Assembly (NCBI GenBank): GCA_902728285.1
Contig: CACVBU010000019.1
Coordinates: 212,778 to 276,777 of the forward strand
Direction: 5' to 3'
Source of the DNA: Clytia hemisphaerica
Lineage: Eukaryota; Cnidaria; Hydrozoa; Leptothecata; Clytiidae
DNA: 64,000 nucleotides
In this document: positions 11,365-23,396 of the stretch, piece by piece
How the letters are laid out: every line of letters begins with the position of its first letter
Numbering within the stretch: the stretch's first letter is position 1
The notes under the pieces: model-generated
What the model saw: only the letters and a program-made list of their open reading frames with translations
Told to the model about the DNA's origin: nothing
The model's database searches: none
Translations under genes and position numbers: made by a program

Positions 11365-11621
11365 ATGTTTGAAAGGCCTCTTCTACACTCAAAAGCCATG
11401 GCTTCGGTCAATGTCTTTGAAGAAGGGTCACTTGCACTTAAAAATTGTAATAAATTGCAAGTTCAACGTCTGTATGATAAGCTGTTGAGCGAAATTGTAC
11501 AAGCGGTAAAGAAACGAGATTTGATCAAATCAACTGTGAAGAAAGTATCCAGAAATTTTTCTGTTGATTGGTGTCTGAAGTTGGTTGACAACCCCTCAGT
11601 TCACAAGTTAATTCCCTTGAG
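11365..11621 (+). pseudogene. 5' exon of OTU-like/hAT gene
   Basis: An open frame starting ATG at 11365 reads a helical peptide (VQRLYDKLLSEIVQAVKKRD and FSVDWCLKLVDNPSVHKLIP). It runs to a donor GAG/gtaatgg at 11621 with two bases of a codon left over. Joining to the acceptor tttttctag at 12339 keeps the frame and leads straight into the OTU-like motif, so these are consecutive exons. No domain is recognisable in this piece itself. The gene downstream is broken. Confidence 0.5.
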
Positions 11622-12339
11622 GTAATGGTTATCTTTTTTTGTTTGACACCATTATGGTGAATTAATTTTTCTCACTCGTTATTATAATAATTGACTTAAT
11701 CATGATGGTTTATTGTGGTCAGATGAAAAAAATATCAAATTACTTGCTTTTTGTTAGAAATAAAAAGAAAAACCACAACATTTTTTAAATTGAGATTTAA
11801 ATACTGTGTTGACTGATTTACCATGGTAACTTTTTTTTATTGAAACAAAAGAGTCAATTATTATGTTATTGAGTGAGGAGAGCAGGGCTAGGTTATTACA
11901 TCTTGTGTCGTGTTTTTTTCATGCATCCTGTAGGAATGTAGGAACGTAGTTTTACGTACTTATTATATTTTGGCTGAATTTTCTCAAAAAGAAAAGTTTT
12001 ATTGGTTACAGCTTATTTTGGTTAGCACTAAATTAGAGGTTACAACGTTGTTTGTTTTGACAACAACTTTTTTTTGAAGGGTTGAATTGAGTTACAAAAA
12101 TTGGATATCGATTTGCTATTAATTATAGATTTTAACCGATTATATCGATTAAAATTGACAATTTTCCGATTTCCGATTTCTTCGATTACGACCGTTTGAA
12201 TTGAATGTATTGAAAGTCAGATAAACTAACTTCAAGGGGGGCATTCAGAAATTATGGTGGTATTTATGAATTATGGGGGTTTGGAAATTAAGTTGATCAC
12301 ATCTATTAAACTAAATTGCATTTCTTTCCCTTTTTCTAG

Positions 12340-13379
12340 CTCGAATTTCGATGGGAATTGTCTGTTCAGTTCAGTATCAATCCATTTGGTGGGAGATTCA
12401 ACATTAGCTGACAAATTGCGGGTAGTATCATGTCTTGAGCTTTTTCTTAATGCCAATTTTTATTTTAGTCATCCAAATTTTTTCTACTTTGTTGTTATTT
12501 TTCGTGAAACTTTCAAGAATTATAATAATGTCTTTAGTTTTGCTCTCTCATCTCAGCCTGATGATGGGGTTCCTTATTCTGAGGATGTGATTGTTGCTGA
12601 AGCCATTAGCAAGTGTTCAAATAAATCATGGGCTTCTCTGTATTTCAGCTCTTTCTTCTGTTGTTAATCAGCGCATATGTGTCCATTGTCCCATTCTTAA
12701 AGCAAGGAAATTTCCATATAAAGTTATGTTTAATTCCATGATACTTCCACGTTTATTTTACCAAGAGCAAGGCTCTAAAGGAGACCACAATGATTGGCTT
12801 GATATACTTTTCTGTAGGGAGGGTTCTGGAGAACACACTTAACCACTTTGTACCCCTTATTACACTAGGTGAATATCGTTTTCAAAATCAAATTAAGAAT
12901 TTGAAAAGGTCAGTTTCCGACCATTCTCCTAATCAAAGTAAGGTAAAGTTTGAGCCTCTTCCTAAGAAACCGCTACACCTTCTACGTCGCAAGTTTCCAG
13001 AAAGAATTCTTCCTTCAAATTGTCTAAAAAAAAGTCTCCTTTTCAAGGCAGAACAATTTACGATTCTTTTAAAAGAAAAGCATGTGTTTTGCCCTGTTCT
13101 AGCTCTTCATCTACTATTGTTACTTCTTTATGTTCAGTTGTTACTTCATCTTCATCAACTATTTTGACAACTATGTCAAATTCAACAGTATCTCTATCCA
13201 TGACTACTTCTATTTTTTCTAATACTATTTCCTCTAGTAAGATTTCAAATATTCCTCCATCCTCTCAGAAATCTCTTTTTGCTGCAGGAGATCCTATTTT
13301 GAGTGCAAACTGTATTACAAAACTTTCTCCTAGTGAACCTAAAGTTTCTACTTCTCTTAGTGTGTCCAGGGTTTCCATT
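12340..13379 (+). pseudogene. OTU-like domain and Ser-rich linker of a hAT-type gene, interrupted by BEL/Pao
   Basis: The exon opens with NFDGNCLFSSVSIHLVGD. The Asp-Gly-Asn-Cys motif is the catalytic loop of OTU cysteine-protease folds and of OTU-like domains found in several animal transposon proteins. LADKLRVVSCLELFLN and SEDVIVAEAISKCSNKSWAS follow as in that group. Coding then passes through three other frames (frames opening at 12591, 12790 and 13020), showing several frameshifts. It ends in a serine/threonine-rich linker that is cut at 13379 by the retrotransposon. Coding resumes at 21052 with another Ser-rich stretch. Whether the OTU-like part was catalytically active is unknown; the catalytic His partner cannot be placed because of the frameshifts. 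Confidence 0.6.
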
Positions 13380-14214
13380 TGTTGTTATATGAGGGTCGAA
13401 ATGATGACTGAGACTACCCAAGAGCGGTTGAGGGGGTCAATAATTCAGACGACAGGTATTTGTAACGTTGATTGACGTATGTTCAAACTGAAAATGAAAT
13501 ATGATAAACTAATAAGTATTTGATTGATTGATTTAAATGAAATAAATTTGATTGACAAAGTTAAGTCTTGAAATTGAATTGATTAGAAAAATAAATATTG
13601 AAAATGTTTGAGAAAATCTAAGTCCAGATGACCTAACCTAAGCATGCTGAAATCCAAGATGGCCGCCAAAGCATGCTATGAAAACAAAATGGCCACAACT
13701 GACAGGCAAAAAGCAAAAGGCAGAAAGAAAAGCAAAACAAGAAAGCAAAACCTACCAGCCTGCCAGCATGAAAGCATTGTGAATTTTTGTCTGATTTTCA
13801 AAGTCTGAACTTGACTATTGAAAGTATTGAATGTTGACCATATTGAAAAAATTAGAGTTTTAATTTGAGCTCCTTACTCCTTGTGAGCTTGATTGTGAAT
13901 GACATGAAGAAGCATGCAAGCCCTAGTCTAGCCTCATGTGGACTGGACACCAAAAAGTGATGACTCATCAAAATGGTAGAAATGTAAACAATGTATAAAA
14001 TACAGACCTACATTGAAAATAAACATTACCAAAATGACCTACATTGAGTATAAAATGTAAACATTGACAAAAATGACCTACATTGAGTATAAAATGTAAA
14101 CATTGACAAAATGACCTGCATTGAACAAATATGATAAATTTAATGAAATGAAAATAACCTGAATAAATTTTTTGTGTGAATTATATAATATGAAAATTGA
14201 CTGATTTTTCTACA
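13380..14214 (-). repeat. 3' LTR (left) of BEL/Pao element
   Basis: 835 bp, beginning TGTTGTTATATGAGGG and ending TTTTTCTACA in plus orientation, so it has the TG..CA termini. It contains short internal direct repeats (ACATTGAGTATAAAATGTAA twice, near 14040 and 14082). Relative to the other LTR it carries about 11 extra bases near 13970. Confidence 0.92.
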
Positions 14215-14222
14215 CTCCCCCC
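14215..14222 (-). other. Polypurine tract
   Basis: CTCCCCCC on the plus strand, GGGGGGAG on the element strand, directly abutting the 3' LTR, as expected for the plus-strand primer of reverse transcription. Confidence 0.75.
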
Positions 14223-14241
14223 ATAAAGACAAAAAAAATTT

Positions 14242-14628
14242 TTATTTGATTTTTGAAAAGTTCTTTAAAGTGTTCTTTCCCAATTCATAAAACAAATCAA
14301 CTTCATCGACATGATTGATGATAACTAAATTTCGTGTGGAACGACGTGTCTCACGAAATACTTTCTCATTAGCATTCATATAACGTACACTAGCATGACG
14401 AGCCAAACCATCGGAACTAAATTCAACATTAACAACCTTTCCATACTGATACGTTGAAGATATTTTCGAATCATTTTTCAAAAATAAAACAATATCTCCA
14501 ATTTTGATTTCATGACTCGTAGTAAACCATTTCTCCTGTTTCAGTAATTTTGGGACGTGTGACAAAAGCCAATTCTCAAACCATGAACTGAATATCTTAC
14601 AATTTTTTCTTACAATTTTCATCAACAA
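14242..14628 (-). pseudogene. pol: BEL/Pao C-terminal DUF5641 domain
   Basis: Reads GDIVLFLKNDSKISSTYQYG followed by KVVNVEFSSDGLARHASVRY and RRSTRNLVII. This is the chromodomain-like beta-rich tail that follows the integrase core in BEL/Pao elements. It is frameshifted relative to the integrase piece upstream (14597-15202), with a 32-bp overlap of the frames. Confidence 0.8.
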
Positions 14629-15471
14629 GCTTGCTCGGATTGCTTACAAGCTGAACTGGTTCAACTGGTGATCTTTCATTGTTTCGACCAAGCTTGAGGC
14701 GATTTGGCGTTAGAATATCGAGGTTTTCCAGATCTCCGATTGTACCCTTGATGGCTAAGGGCATATTATTGATGCTGTTGGCGATAGAGGAAGCAAGTGT
14801 CTCCCACTGAAGTGTAGATAACTTTTGTCGGTGTGCAACATTGATGGATGAATTGATTTCACGGATCTTTCGTTCAACTTTGCCGTGTTCGTTATGAGCA
14901 CCAACAGAACAAACTTCGAAATCAACTTGATTACTGATGAAGAGTTGATGTTTGACGTCGAGATAGCTGAACCGCATGTCTTGACAGCCTCTAATGAGTT
15001 GACTGCCAGCGTCGCAAAGTAGGGTTTTCGGATATCCTACTTCACATGAAAATCTTGTGAAGCCAAGGATGAACGACTGAGTGCTGTAATCGTCCATAAC
15101 TTTTATGTTGTTGTTGAAGTTGTGGCACAGCAGAAAACGAGAAGCCATATCTTGACTGTAGTGCGTTTGTGGTGTGCTGAGTATGAATCGAATGGTCCAC
15201 AAAGATCAACTTGAGTTGCATAGAAGGCGGGGGCAATGGTGAGATTGTGTCTGGAGACCGGTCCCATTGCAACGTCTACGGCTCTTTTCAACAGATAGCG
15301 ACATCTTTGACATGATCTGCGTACCATCTTTACAAGTGACCGTCCCTCAATGATGTAGGCTTGAAGATGAACAAATCGTAGAGTAGTTTCCACACCGGAG
15401 TGTTTTGCGGTGATGTGATACCAATGGATGTTGTTGACAATTGCTACTGCTACTGGTGAGAATTTGTCCAA
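14597..15471 (-). pseudogene. pol: BEL/Pao integrase, split in two frames
   Basis: The frame 15471-15103 holds the HHCC zinc-binding part (His pair in HYH-like WYHITAKHSG, Cys pair in CQRC near 15305) and the first catalytic Asp in TQVDLCGPF. The frame 15202-14597 supplies the second Asp (TLLCDAGSQL) and the Glu in AHNEHGKVERKIRE, so the DDE triad is present but spread over two frames. The role is insertion of cDNA with 5-bp duplication, consistent with the CCATT flanks. Confidence 0.85.
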
Positions 15472-17714
15472 AACAGGTACACGAATGTTGATGAAGATAA
15501 GTCTCTCATTGAATTGGTAAATCTGCCAACAATTGTGATGTCATTAGTGTCAAGAATCCGACCGGTGTACTTCAGGATACCGTGTTGCTCTGATGTGATG
15601 TCCTTGATTCCTTTTGATGGTAGAAACTTCTTGATCTCTTGGGTGGCTTTTCGGAAGAAATAATTCTTTGCAGATGTTATGTCCTCCTCAACTAGGAAGA
15701 CAAATGATGAATCAGCTTTGAGAGGAAGTGGTGAATTGGTTGGTGATTTTCTTCTTTTCCTCAATGCTCTGAAATATTTGAAGATGATTGCCATGATGTT
15801 CACGACTTTTCGAAACTGATACTTGAGCGGTGATATCAGGTAGTTGCTGAATTCCAGACGTTTGTTAACTTCATCCATGATCCTTATAATTGGGTTTGAC
15901 TGCTTGGAGTGATGAACCTCAGAGTGATAAATTTCTACGGCTGCTTGAGACTCTTCAGATTTGGACATCTTGATATCGGAAATCTTGACGATTGGCATTT
16001 CCGAATAGTTGAGTTTCATCCAAGGATCTCCTTTGAACCAACGAGAATCATTATCGACATCAGGGATTGAAGGTCCTCTTCTAGTGCCAATATCTGCGAT
16101 CATATGATCACTTTGAACGTAGAACCATTGATTGGATTGTGTGAAACGTAAACTTTCGATAACTCGGCTACGAACCCATTGTTTCAACGTCTTTTTGTCA
16201 TTGCTGAGCCAGTGAAGAACGATTTGGCTATCGCAAAATTTGATTGCAGATTGGTGCCAATTCTCAAGTGATTTTCGGACAACTTCGCCAGTGTGTGAAT
16301 TCAGTAAGGCAGCATATAACTCTGCGCGTGGTTGAGACATTCCTTCTGGGACAATCCGTGATCGCGACAAAACGAGTTGAGATGAGTAGGTTCCGGATTG
16401 GCGCTTGAATCTTGCATAAATTGCGACACATACAAGGGATTGGCTTGCATCAGCAAAGTCCAGGGTCTCAACTTCAAGGTTGATAGCATCAGGTGGTACG
16501 ATTGTCCTTTGATATTTAAGTTGGTTGATTTCTTGCATCATCTCAAAATTGTTGATCCAAAGTTTGCGAAGGTGATCAGGAAGCACATCGTCCCAGTCGA
16601 ACTTTTGGATAACAAGGTCATGAAGATCAAGCTTGAACTGTGCGGTTATGGGAGTAACTCTTCCAAGAAGATCGAAAACTTCCCCGACTTTTGATGCGCA
16701 GTGACGTCTTGTTAGCTTGTCAGGGATGATGTTGGTTGATGATGCTGATTTCTTTCCTCTTCTCTTTGGAGCAAAGTTCATTTCCCCAATGTTCAATGAG
16801 ATGACATCTTGCTTTGGAAACCACTTCATTCCTGCAACGGTTACACTCTGTTGATCTTCACTCATTGTCTCCGGTGGATCTTCTCCTGAGATGACGATAC
16901 CTTTTAACTTGAATCCACCTTTGTTGACGACTTGTTCGAGCTCCTGAGAGCGTTGACGTGCAAGTTCGATTGAATCTTCTCCACTGACGCAATCATCTAC
17001 ATATGTATCATTGAGAATGATCTTGGATGCCTCTGGATACAGGTCTTGTGATAGTCTGGCAATTTCTCGGAGGGCATATTCAGATTGATTCCCTGCGGAT
17101 CGAACACCGTAAATTAAAGTCTTTATCACCTTTTCCTCTGGTATTCTTTGTGGATCAAGCTCCTCTTGCCATACGTATCGTTGATAACACCAGTGTTCTT
17201 CACACAATTTGACAGTGTTGTACATCTTGGATACATCTGTGGTGAATGCAGCTCTGTGGATCAAGAAGCGAATAGCGATTTCTTGGAGAAGGTTCATGTT
17301 GTTGCGACCCTTTGCAATGATGTCGTTTAAACTGAAGCCGGTTGATGTCTGTGATGAGGCGTCAAATACGACTCGGCATGGGGTGCTGACTGATCCTGGC
17401 TTCCATACCGCTCGCCATGGGATGAAATGCTTCGTCTGAGTCTGAAGTTGACGTTGAATGTCATTTGGCAAATTGCGTACATAATCGACAAATCCGAGAT
17501 TTTGTAACTTCTTTTCGGAGTTGATGATATCCTCCTTGTCTTTGAGGTTCTCCTTCCTGTTGAGTTTGCGTAATTGTTGTTGATATACTTTCAAGGCTTT
17601 GTCTTTATTGGGTGCAAGCTTTACATTCGGGTTGTGAGTGAATGGAAGTTTTGCTGTGATGATGTTTGTTTCTTCATTGATGTGAATCGACTTGGCAATG
17701 AGGTGTTGCTCCAC
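15450..17714 (-). pseudogene. pol: BEL/Pao reverse transcriptase and RNase H
   Basis: A 754-codon frame. The N-terminal part is Lys-rich. RT motifs run VFDASSQTSTGFSLND, then FTTDVSKMYNTVKL, then YGVRSAGNQSEYAL, and the catalytic NDTYVDDCVSG (YVDD at about 16990-17001). RNase H follows with LDFADASQS at about 16450, AELYAALLN and KFCDSQIVLHWLS, which gives the acidic residues expected. After that a linker leads to the integrase. It is out of frame with the gag/protease frame upstream (overlap 17621-17714) and with integrase downstream (overlap 15450-15471), so as read this is part of a broken polyprotein although this segment is itself open. Confidence 0.92.
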
Positions 17715-18400
17715 CTCTTCTTTGATGCTGATATTCTCGGTTGCACCGTGGCTCTTGCAATCCTTGCAGTTCCGACAGTTAACGCATCGGTATATGGACC
17801 ATTGAAAACAGATTCGAATACTGATAAGCCAGTTGACATTTGGAAGATGAGTTTGGGATGGACATTCAAGTACCTGACGCCAATCATGATGTCGACGTCT
17901 CCGCCAATGGATTGTGGAAGCGATGGGAGTTTTGATACATCACCAGTTGTTGAGTAGGCTCTTTGTAGATCTGATATTGCTGGTGTGAGAGGATACACTG
18001 GAAATGTTTGCGTAATCTGATCAAGGCATATACCTCTCATCGGGATCATGTCACCATCGTGCAGAGGTAGGTTGACAAGATAGATGCCATGTGAGGATTG
18101 AGTTGATGTTCCACCCACACCACCAATGTTGACACTTCCACTGAAGATTTGGGTAGCATATGATCCTAATCGGTTGACTGCAGATTTTCGAATGACAAAG
18201 TCACTGCAGCCATTGTCGAAGAATACTGTGAACTTCTGATTGTTGACCAAAATTTGTTGTAATAGGTAGATGCCAGGGCTTGAATGATGGATGTTGTCAG
18301 ATGGCATGGCATTGATGTGACAGTCAGTGTGAAATGAGACTTTGATCTCCTTGACGAAGGTTGGAAGCTGTTGATTTCGATTGATGAATTTGTCTTTAAA
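17621..18400 (-). pseudogene. pol: BEL/Pao aspartic protease region
   Basis: The C-terminal part of the frame 19624-17621. FTVFFDNGCSDFVIRKSA (about 18190-18220) occupies the place of the DTG/DSG active site; here it is DNG. SVNIGGVGGTS and IMIGVRYLNVHP-like strands follow, consistent with a pepsin-like retroviral protease fold of this clade. Fused to gag in one frame. Function in polyprotein cleavage is inferred from position. Confidence 0.75.
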
Positions 18401-20199
18401 ACGTTGAAGAAGAGTTTGATTGTCATCTGTATCTTTGTGATCATCACAGACTAATACGTGCTTCTTAACAGTCCATGATGAATGACTTGGGTGCTTGCAG
18501 ACAAATTCATATTGACACCTTCCATCTCTGTGTTTGCCTTCTGACAATTTTGCTCCGGGTAGTAGACATTGGAAGCACAATCCTTTGCGCTTCAGAGTTG
18601 ACAGTCGTTCACGTGGAGTATTGTCGACAAATTGTTTACAGGCAAAATATTGAGTTACCATCTTCCCCCATGGTCCTCTTGTTTGAATATGCTCAGATGG
18701 ACATTTGCCGTCGCAGAAGTAGCAAGCTGGTTCAGGGTCTTGACTTGGTGGGACATGATGACTTCCATATCCTGATTTGCCTGATTTTGACTTGCCATCT
18801 TTATCGTCTTTGTTGGTTGGGAGTTTGATGAGTTGCTTTTGCTGGAGAAGTTTGACGTCCTTCTCCAGGAAGATGATGAGATTTGACCACTTTTGTTTCT
18901 CAGTGATCTCTTCCTCACAGATTGTTGCTAGCCATTTGTCCAATCTGGTGTCGTCCAAGAGTTGGTACACTTGATCCAAACAATCGCCGTAGTAAAGTTG
19001 ATTTTCAATTTTATGTTGCTCAGCAAGAGAAATTAAGTCTCTCAGTACTTTGATCAGTCCAGTGATAGTTCGTAAGATTTTGGCAGGATCGTGTCTGGTT
19101 TTGATTGGATCCAACTTCTTTATGTCAGCAAGTTTACGAGATACAAGCATTTTGGAGTTGCCATAAGCTTCAACTAGGCGATTCCAGATAATTTCAATGT
19201 CAGTTAAGCCTTTAACAAGTGATAAGGCAGGTTCAGATAAATGATTGTTTATAAGTAAATCAGGTAAGAGTTTCTTTGGCGTATTTCGTAGATGAACTTT
19301 CTCAAAATTTGATCTGAACGTATAAATGTCTATTGATTCATACCCTGAAAATTTTTCAATCTTGATGTTGAGGTTGGATTCTTTGAAAGATTTGTACTTT
19401 TCAATCTCTCGATCTGTAAACTGTTCATTGAGGTAATCAATAAAGGTTCCTTTTAGGTTGCTCAACTCAATGTACTTCTCACCAATTTCTGATATTTGAG
19501 ATTCCAATTCCACGTTGGCTGATGGTGTTTTGAGAAGTTCTTGGTATTTTTCGGAAATAACTCGTAATGATTTGTCGTGATCTGATAGCTGTGATTTGAG
19601 ATGAAGAATTTCTGTGTCGGACATCCGTTAAGATTTTGGTTGAAAATCACTTCAAGTCTGTTCAGAAGAATGTTTGTGTCATCAACAATAAATTGCTGTG
19701 ATTTTTCTTGTAACTTGGTTTGATCACCCAATGCCTTCTCCATTTGAGCCTGATGATTTGTCTTGTGATTTTTGCATTCAATAATGAACTCACCGACTTC
19801 CTTTATGGTTGAATCATAGGTTTTAGAGTGAACGTCATGAACTTCTGGATTGAGGACTTTTAGTTGGTTCATATGATGGCGGATGTCACGACGAAGATCT
19901 TTGAGTGATTGTATTGTTTCATTGTTATCAGAGTCTGAGCTTGTACTGATATTGTGTTCATTCATGATATCGGTAAGTTCCTCTAATCCGGTAAGTACAT
20001 CAGTGATGAGTGCTGTGGAGTTGACATGGTGAAGTATCTCTTCCTTTGTTGGACTCTGATCAGTCATGATGGTTTGATAATTTGAAGATAGGTTGTGATC
20101 TCCAACTGATGAATCAATTTTCTCGACAATACGTCCTGTGTTGTTGAACATGGAGTAGTGAATGTCTTTACGTGTTGAACGCCTTGGTCGTGTAGTCAT
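18400..20199 (-). pseudogene. gag: BEL/Pao gag
   Basis: The first ATG is at 20199, 22 bp inside the 5' LTR. An Arg-rich start and a long coiled-coil (KSQLSDHDKSLRVISEKYQE) precede the capsid-like helical domain with IDIYTFRSNFEKVHLR and LPDLLINNHLSEPALSLVKG. A cysteine/histidine-rich region with CYFCDGKCPSEH and LCFQCLLPGA (about 18540-18720) takes the place of the nucleocapsid zinc knuckles. Two frames overlap between 19462 and 19624, so one indel separates the first ~190 codons from the rest. Confidence 0.8.
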
Positions 20200-20221
20200 A
20201 GGTGAACATATGCTGTTTGAA

Positions 20222-21046
20222 TGTTGTTATATGAGGGTCGAAATGATGACTGAGACTACCCAAGGGCGGTTGAGGGGGTCAATGATTCAGACGACAGGTA
20301 TTTGTAACGTTGATTGACGTATGTTCAAACTGAAAATGAAATATGATAAACTAATAAGTATTTGATTGATTGATTTAAATGAAATAAATTTGATTGACAA
20401 AGTTAAGTCTTGAAATTGAATTGATTAGAAAAATAAATATTGAAAATGTTTGAGAAAATCTAAGTCCAGATGACCTAACCTAAGCATGCTGAAAATCCAA
20501 GATGGCCGCCAAAGCATGCTATGAAAACAAATGGCCACAACTGACAGGCAAAAAGCAAAAGGCAGAAAGAAAAGCAAAACAAGAAAGCAAAACCTACCAG
20601 CCTGCCAGCATGAAAGCATTGTGAATTTTTTGTCTGATTTTCAAAGTCTGAACTTGACTATTGAAAGTATTGAATGTTGACCATATTGAAAAAATTAGAG
20701 TTTTAATTTGAGCTCCTTACTCCTTGTGAGCTTGATTGTGAATGACATGAAGAAGCATGCAAGCCCTAGTCTAGCCTCATGTGGACTGGACACCAAAAAG
20801 TGATGAGATAGAAATGTAAACAATGTATAAAATACAGACCTACATTGAAAATAAACATTACCAAAATGACCTACATTGAGTATAAAATGTAAACATTGAC
20901 AAAAATGACCTACATTGAGTATAAAATGTAAACATTGACAAAATGACCTGCATTGAACAAATATGATAAATTTAATGAAATGAAAATAACCTGAATAAAT
21001 TTTTTGTGTGAATTATATAATATGAAAATTGACTGATTTTTCTACA
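20222..21046 (-). repeat. 5' LTR (right) of BEL/Pao element
   Basis: 825 bp, nearly identical to the left LTR (two substitutions; differences otherwise are an 11-base block and one-base homopolymer changes). The internal sequence next to it on the element strand starts TTCAAACAGCATATG; it does not begin TGG, so I cannot name the priming tRNA. Confidence 0.92.
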
Positions 21047-21051
21047 CCATT

Positions 21052-23040
21052 TCTTCTCTTTGTGAACCTGGAGCATCTAGTTCTTCTCTAGGTGAGCCTG
21101 AAATTTCCATTTCTCCTTGTGGGTCAGGGGCTTCAATGTCCTATCAGTGACAGATATGACATTGCCTTTTATTTTCCCATATCCAAAAAAACTTAACAAA
21201 TGAGGAAAGATATGACTTATTAATGAACTGTTTCAAGCCAGATAAAAATTTTCGTTTCCCCTTGAAGGAAAGAACGTTTTGACAGAGAGTACTTAAGTAA
21301 TTATCCATGGGCTAGGTATTCTAAATCTCTCAATGGTGCATTTTGTATAGATTGTTCCCTGTTTGCATGCTTAAATCAGAGATTAAGTGCTCACAAAAAT
21401 TTTATCTCTCAGGCTGTTTATCCTGGAAAATCTTTCTCTACTTCTTTCAAACGCCACATTGGTAACAACTCTGGGTGTGTTAATCAGACCTTGCACGTAG
21501 AGTGTGCAGCATTGTCACTTTCATTTAAGCGTCGTTTTGAGAGTAAATCTAAAGATGTTGATATGCTTATCAATAAAGAAAGTTTGGAAGCTATTGAAAA
21601 AGCCAAACAAATACTTCCATCTATCATTGATACTGTTATTGTTTGTGGCCACATGGGGATTTCATTTAGAGGTCATAGGGATCATCGGATTAATCATCCA
21701 CCTTCTGGGGAGTATTCCTCTAGGGCTGGGCTGGGAAATTTTGTTGAATTAATTAATTTTGGTATTTGAAGAGGGGATACAATTTTAAAAGATCACTATG
21801 AATGTGCTCCTCTCAATGCCCATTACCATCTCCATCAACCCAAAATGAATTTATATCAATTTCGGGTGCTCTTGTCCTTGAAAAGGTTTTCATTAAAATC
21901 AAACCGAATGAAGATTTTAGTTATTTTTTTCCATTCTTGCTGATGAGGCAATGGATTGTTCGCAAAAAGAACAGCTTTCTCTAGTGTTGAGATTTATTGA
22001 TGAGAAAAAACATCATCCACGAAGAGTTCCCTCTGGATTTGTCCTTTTGAAAAATGGTCTTTCTGGTAAAGCTATTGCCGATTCTGTCCAAGGTAGAGTC
22101 TCTGATTTGGGCCTGGACATTAAAAAGTGTAGAGGTCAAGGATATGATGGTGCAGGTAACGTTACTGGTTACAAAAGTGGTGCTGCTGCCCATATTCTCA
22201 GACTTGTTTCCAAAGCTTTATTTGTCCATTTTTTTCCCATAGACTGAATCTTTCTGTTTCAAAGGGCTTTAAAGTTATTTCTGTTAGCAACATGTTAGAA
22301 ACTGCTACTAAACTGTCATATTTTTTTCCACAATTCAGAGCAAAGACAAAGATGCTTTGAAAAACATGTGAAATCGTTTAGGCTTCAAAAACATGTTCCA
22401 GATGATTTAGATTCTGAATGGCTTTCTTCTGGACTCGACTCAAAAGTAAAAAAAATTAAGAGATCCTTCGAAAACTCGATGGGTTGAACGGATCGAAGAC
22501 CTCGAAATTTTCATTCAACTTTTTGAACCTCTCTGGTTTGCTCTAGAAGAGATGAAAGTTAACTCAAAAAGAGAGTATAATGATAATACCAGGAAAGATA
22601 CTTTTGATTTCATTGTGAATCTAGTCATTTGTCACCGTGTTCTTGCGCTTTCATTGCAGATCACTCAGCTTCTTCAATTTAAACTTAATGATATTTCAAA
22701 TGCTGTTCACATGATCACCTATCTGATTACTCAAGTTTCAGAAATGAGAAAAAATGTTGATAAATATCAGGATTATGATGATCGGTACCAATTTTCCTTA
22801 AAACTTGCCAATAGGCTCAATATAAATCTTCTAAGCCAAGAACTAATAAGCGGCAAATTTTCCGTGACAATCATCAAGCGGAAACCATATCAGATTTTTA
22901 TCGAGTTTCATTGACGATTCCTCTTCCATTTTTTGGCATTTATTTCATCATTTTCAATCATTTCGTATCCGATGTAAAGGATCTTCAGTATATGGGCTCT
23001 TTGCCATTTGGTGGGCTTGTACCAATCGATTTTGTTAGAC
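21052..23040 (+). pseudogene. hAT (ZMYM1-like) transposase, 3' continuation of the OTU-like gene
   Basis: After the BEL insertion the Ser-rich linker resumes (CEPGASSSSLGEPEIS). The TTF-type region follows: LTNEERYDLLMNCFKPDKNF, then YPWARYSKSLNGAFCIDCSL. At 21620-21780 comes HMGISFRGHRDHRINHPPSG with the GH-x-G-I..RGHRD signature of the DUF4371 hAT group. RGQGYDGAGNVTGYKSGAAA (about 22130) carries the Asp of the RNaseH-like core. At 22600-22900 are TQLLQFKLNDISNAVHMITY and SEMRKNVDKYQDY, and RQIFRDNH...ISDFYRVSLTIP lies past a shift. Stops and frameshifts occur throughout and the C-terminal dimerisation region is missing, so it cannot make a working transposase. Normal role: cut-and-paste DNA transposition. 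Confidence 0.75.
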
Positions 23041-23396
23041 TTTTTGTTTACCTCTTCCGTTATCTCACTCAATCTCCGTTCTAAAATAAATTTCATTGAT
23101 GAGCCGACGTCTTATAATCCTCGTTCACACTTAAAAATACTTTCCCTTAAAAACATTTCAAAAAGAAATCATTAGCCGAAAAAGGAGAAAGTAGTGAACA
23201 AAATCAAATGAGCATTTATTACACAAGTAATCCAATAGCAGGGGCCAAGTAAAAATCTCGATCCTCCGCTTCGCGTCGTTCTCAAATGGGGCGAATAATC
23301 AACTGCGTGGGCAGAAAATAACAACGACCTCAAATTGAACGCTATTGTTACATTATAATTCCAAACTCGTAATCAATAACTGTGTCAAAAATGAAC
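23041..23396. other. Spacer, no gene seen
   Basis: Lies between the end of the hAT relic and the stop codon of the recombinase gene, so it probably includes that gene's 3' untranslated region on the minus strand. No clear AATAAA-type signal assigned. Confidence 0.35.

Larger units (their letters stand above)
13375..21051 (-). mobile_element. Full-length BEL/Pao LTR retrotransposon with 5-bp target duplication
   Basis: The element spans 13380-21046 (7667 bp) in minus orientation between CCATT duplicates at 13375-13379 and 21047-21051; a 5-bp duplication is usual for BEL/Pao. Internal order from right to left is gag, protease, reverse transcriptase/RNase H, integrase and the DUF5641 tail. No envelope-like ORF is present. 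The LTRs differ by only two substitutions and four small indels, so the insertion is recent. The coding region is nevertheless split across six frames by shifts. The target is a Ser-rich linker in the OTU/hAT gene, which the insertion cut in two. Confidence 0.92.

Noticed and set aside
17621-17714. Programmed frameshift between protease and RT
   Set aside because: Several other breaks occur in the same element and I see no slippery site with supporting structure; random indels are simpler.
15450-19624. Numerous plus-strand ORFs across the BEL/Pao element
   Set aside because: Antisense shadows of gag-pol with no domain of their own.
20200-20221. Named tRNA primer-binding site
   Set aside because: The sequence next to the 5' LTR does not begin TGG and I cannot match it to a specific tRNA.
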